Shown one piece after another: positions 5,732 to 5,817 of a stretch of 5,817 nucleotides of DNA. The notes beneath the pieces are model-generated. The model did not search any database. It was not told the DNA's origin and saw only the letters and a program-made list of their open reading frames with translations. The stretch is from an uncultured Alphaproteobacteria bacterium (GTDB lineage Bacteria; Pseudomonadota; Alphaproteobacteria; RF32; CAG-239). The stretch's first letter is position 1. Each line of letters begins with the position of its first letter. The stretch lies in assembly GCA_946618745.1 (NCBI GenBank), contig CAMOLN010000075.1, forward strand, positions 1 to 5,817, written 5' to 3'. The position numbers and the translations under genes were made by a program.

Positions 5732-5817
5732 TTGTTTCATTTATCAGAATTGACTTGGAAAGTTACCGAGCATTTTGTGATTGAGAAAAGAGAAAAAGTG
5801 GCTTTTGCCGATAATGA
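5732..5817 (+). CDS. Possible start of a further gene, cut by the right edge
   Basis: After an in-frame TAG at 5717-5719 the frame stays open to the window end. The residues have a protein-like mix: ELTWKVTEHFVIEKREKVAF follows at 5747-5806. The only upstream start codons are TTG (5732 or 5750), and no convincing Shine-Dalgarno is seen, so the start is uncertain. The opposite strand is also open (stop at 5737-5739), but its Ser/Phe-rich translation looks like the antisense shadow of this frame. No family can be recognised from 28 residues. Confidence 0.3.
   Translation, partial: MFHLSELTWKVTEHFVIEKREKVAFADN

Noticed and set aside
3610..5817. Mobile element signatures around the two-gene cassette (transposase, integrase, target duplication, tRNA attachment site)
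   Set aside because: I looked for terminal repeats, flanking direct repeats, tRNA-like structures and recombinase motifs and found none. The transfer idea rests only on composition and leader signals.
1..5817. CRISPR arrays, rRNA or tRNA genes, riboswitches
   Set aside because: I saw no spaced direct repeats, no cloverleaf-like sequences and no recognisable RNA gene in the window.

Overview
The left 60% of the window (1-3609) is an ordinary AT-rich bacterial housekeeping operon read left to right: the end of an unrecognised gene, a YfgM-like membrane-anchored TPR protein, the outer-membrane assembly lipoprotein BamB and the ribosome-biogenesis GTPase Der. BamB implies a Gram-negative (diderm) cell. 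The order TPR protein - bamB - der is known from Proteobacteria. The gene upstream does not resemble HisS, which sits there in gammaproteobacteria, and the strong A/T bias fits an alphaproteobacterium, perhaps a host-associated or metagenome-derived one. That taxonomic placement is inference from gene order and composition; no rRNA or other marker is present.

The right part (3689-5717) differs. A long hairpin with a U-rich tail (3689-3746) closes the operon. Next come two divergently transcribed genes separated by a 148-bp AT-rich gap. On the minus strand is a 333-residue protein with several N-terminal membrane segments and a C-terminal domain that looks like the second lobe of a phage-type (GH24) lysozyme. 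On the plus strand is a 259-residue, cysteine-rich putative lipoprotein with a more complete GH24 lysozyme domain. A second good terminator (5684-5725) follows the plus gene. Compared with the operon, both genes use visibly more G/C-ending codons, and neither has a Shine-Dalgarno sequence although the operon genes do. They therefore look like an acquired two-gene cassette, although no transposase, integrase or flanking repeat is visible. A further plus-strand gene may begin at the right edge (from about 5732).

Functionally, YfgM-like protein (exported-protein handling at the inner membrane), BamB (outer-membrane beta-barrel assembly) and Der (50S maturation) form a growth-related operon. The divergent pair would place two lysozyme-fold domains in the cell envelope, one anchored in the inner membrane and one lipid-anchored. 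They share recognisable second-lobe motifs but differ in their catalytic first lobe. This pairing is the most interesting part of the window. Whether it acts in cell-wall remodelling, in defence or competition, or is a remnant of phage lysis genes cannot be decided from the sequence.
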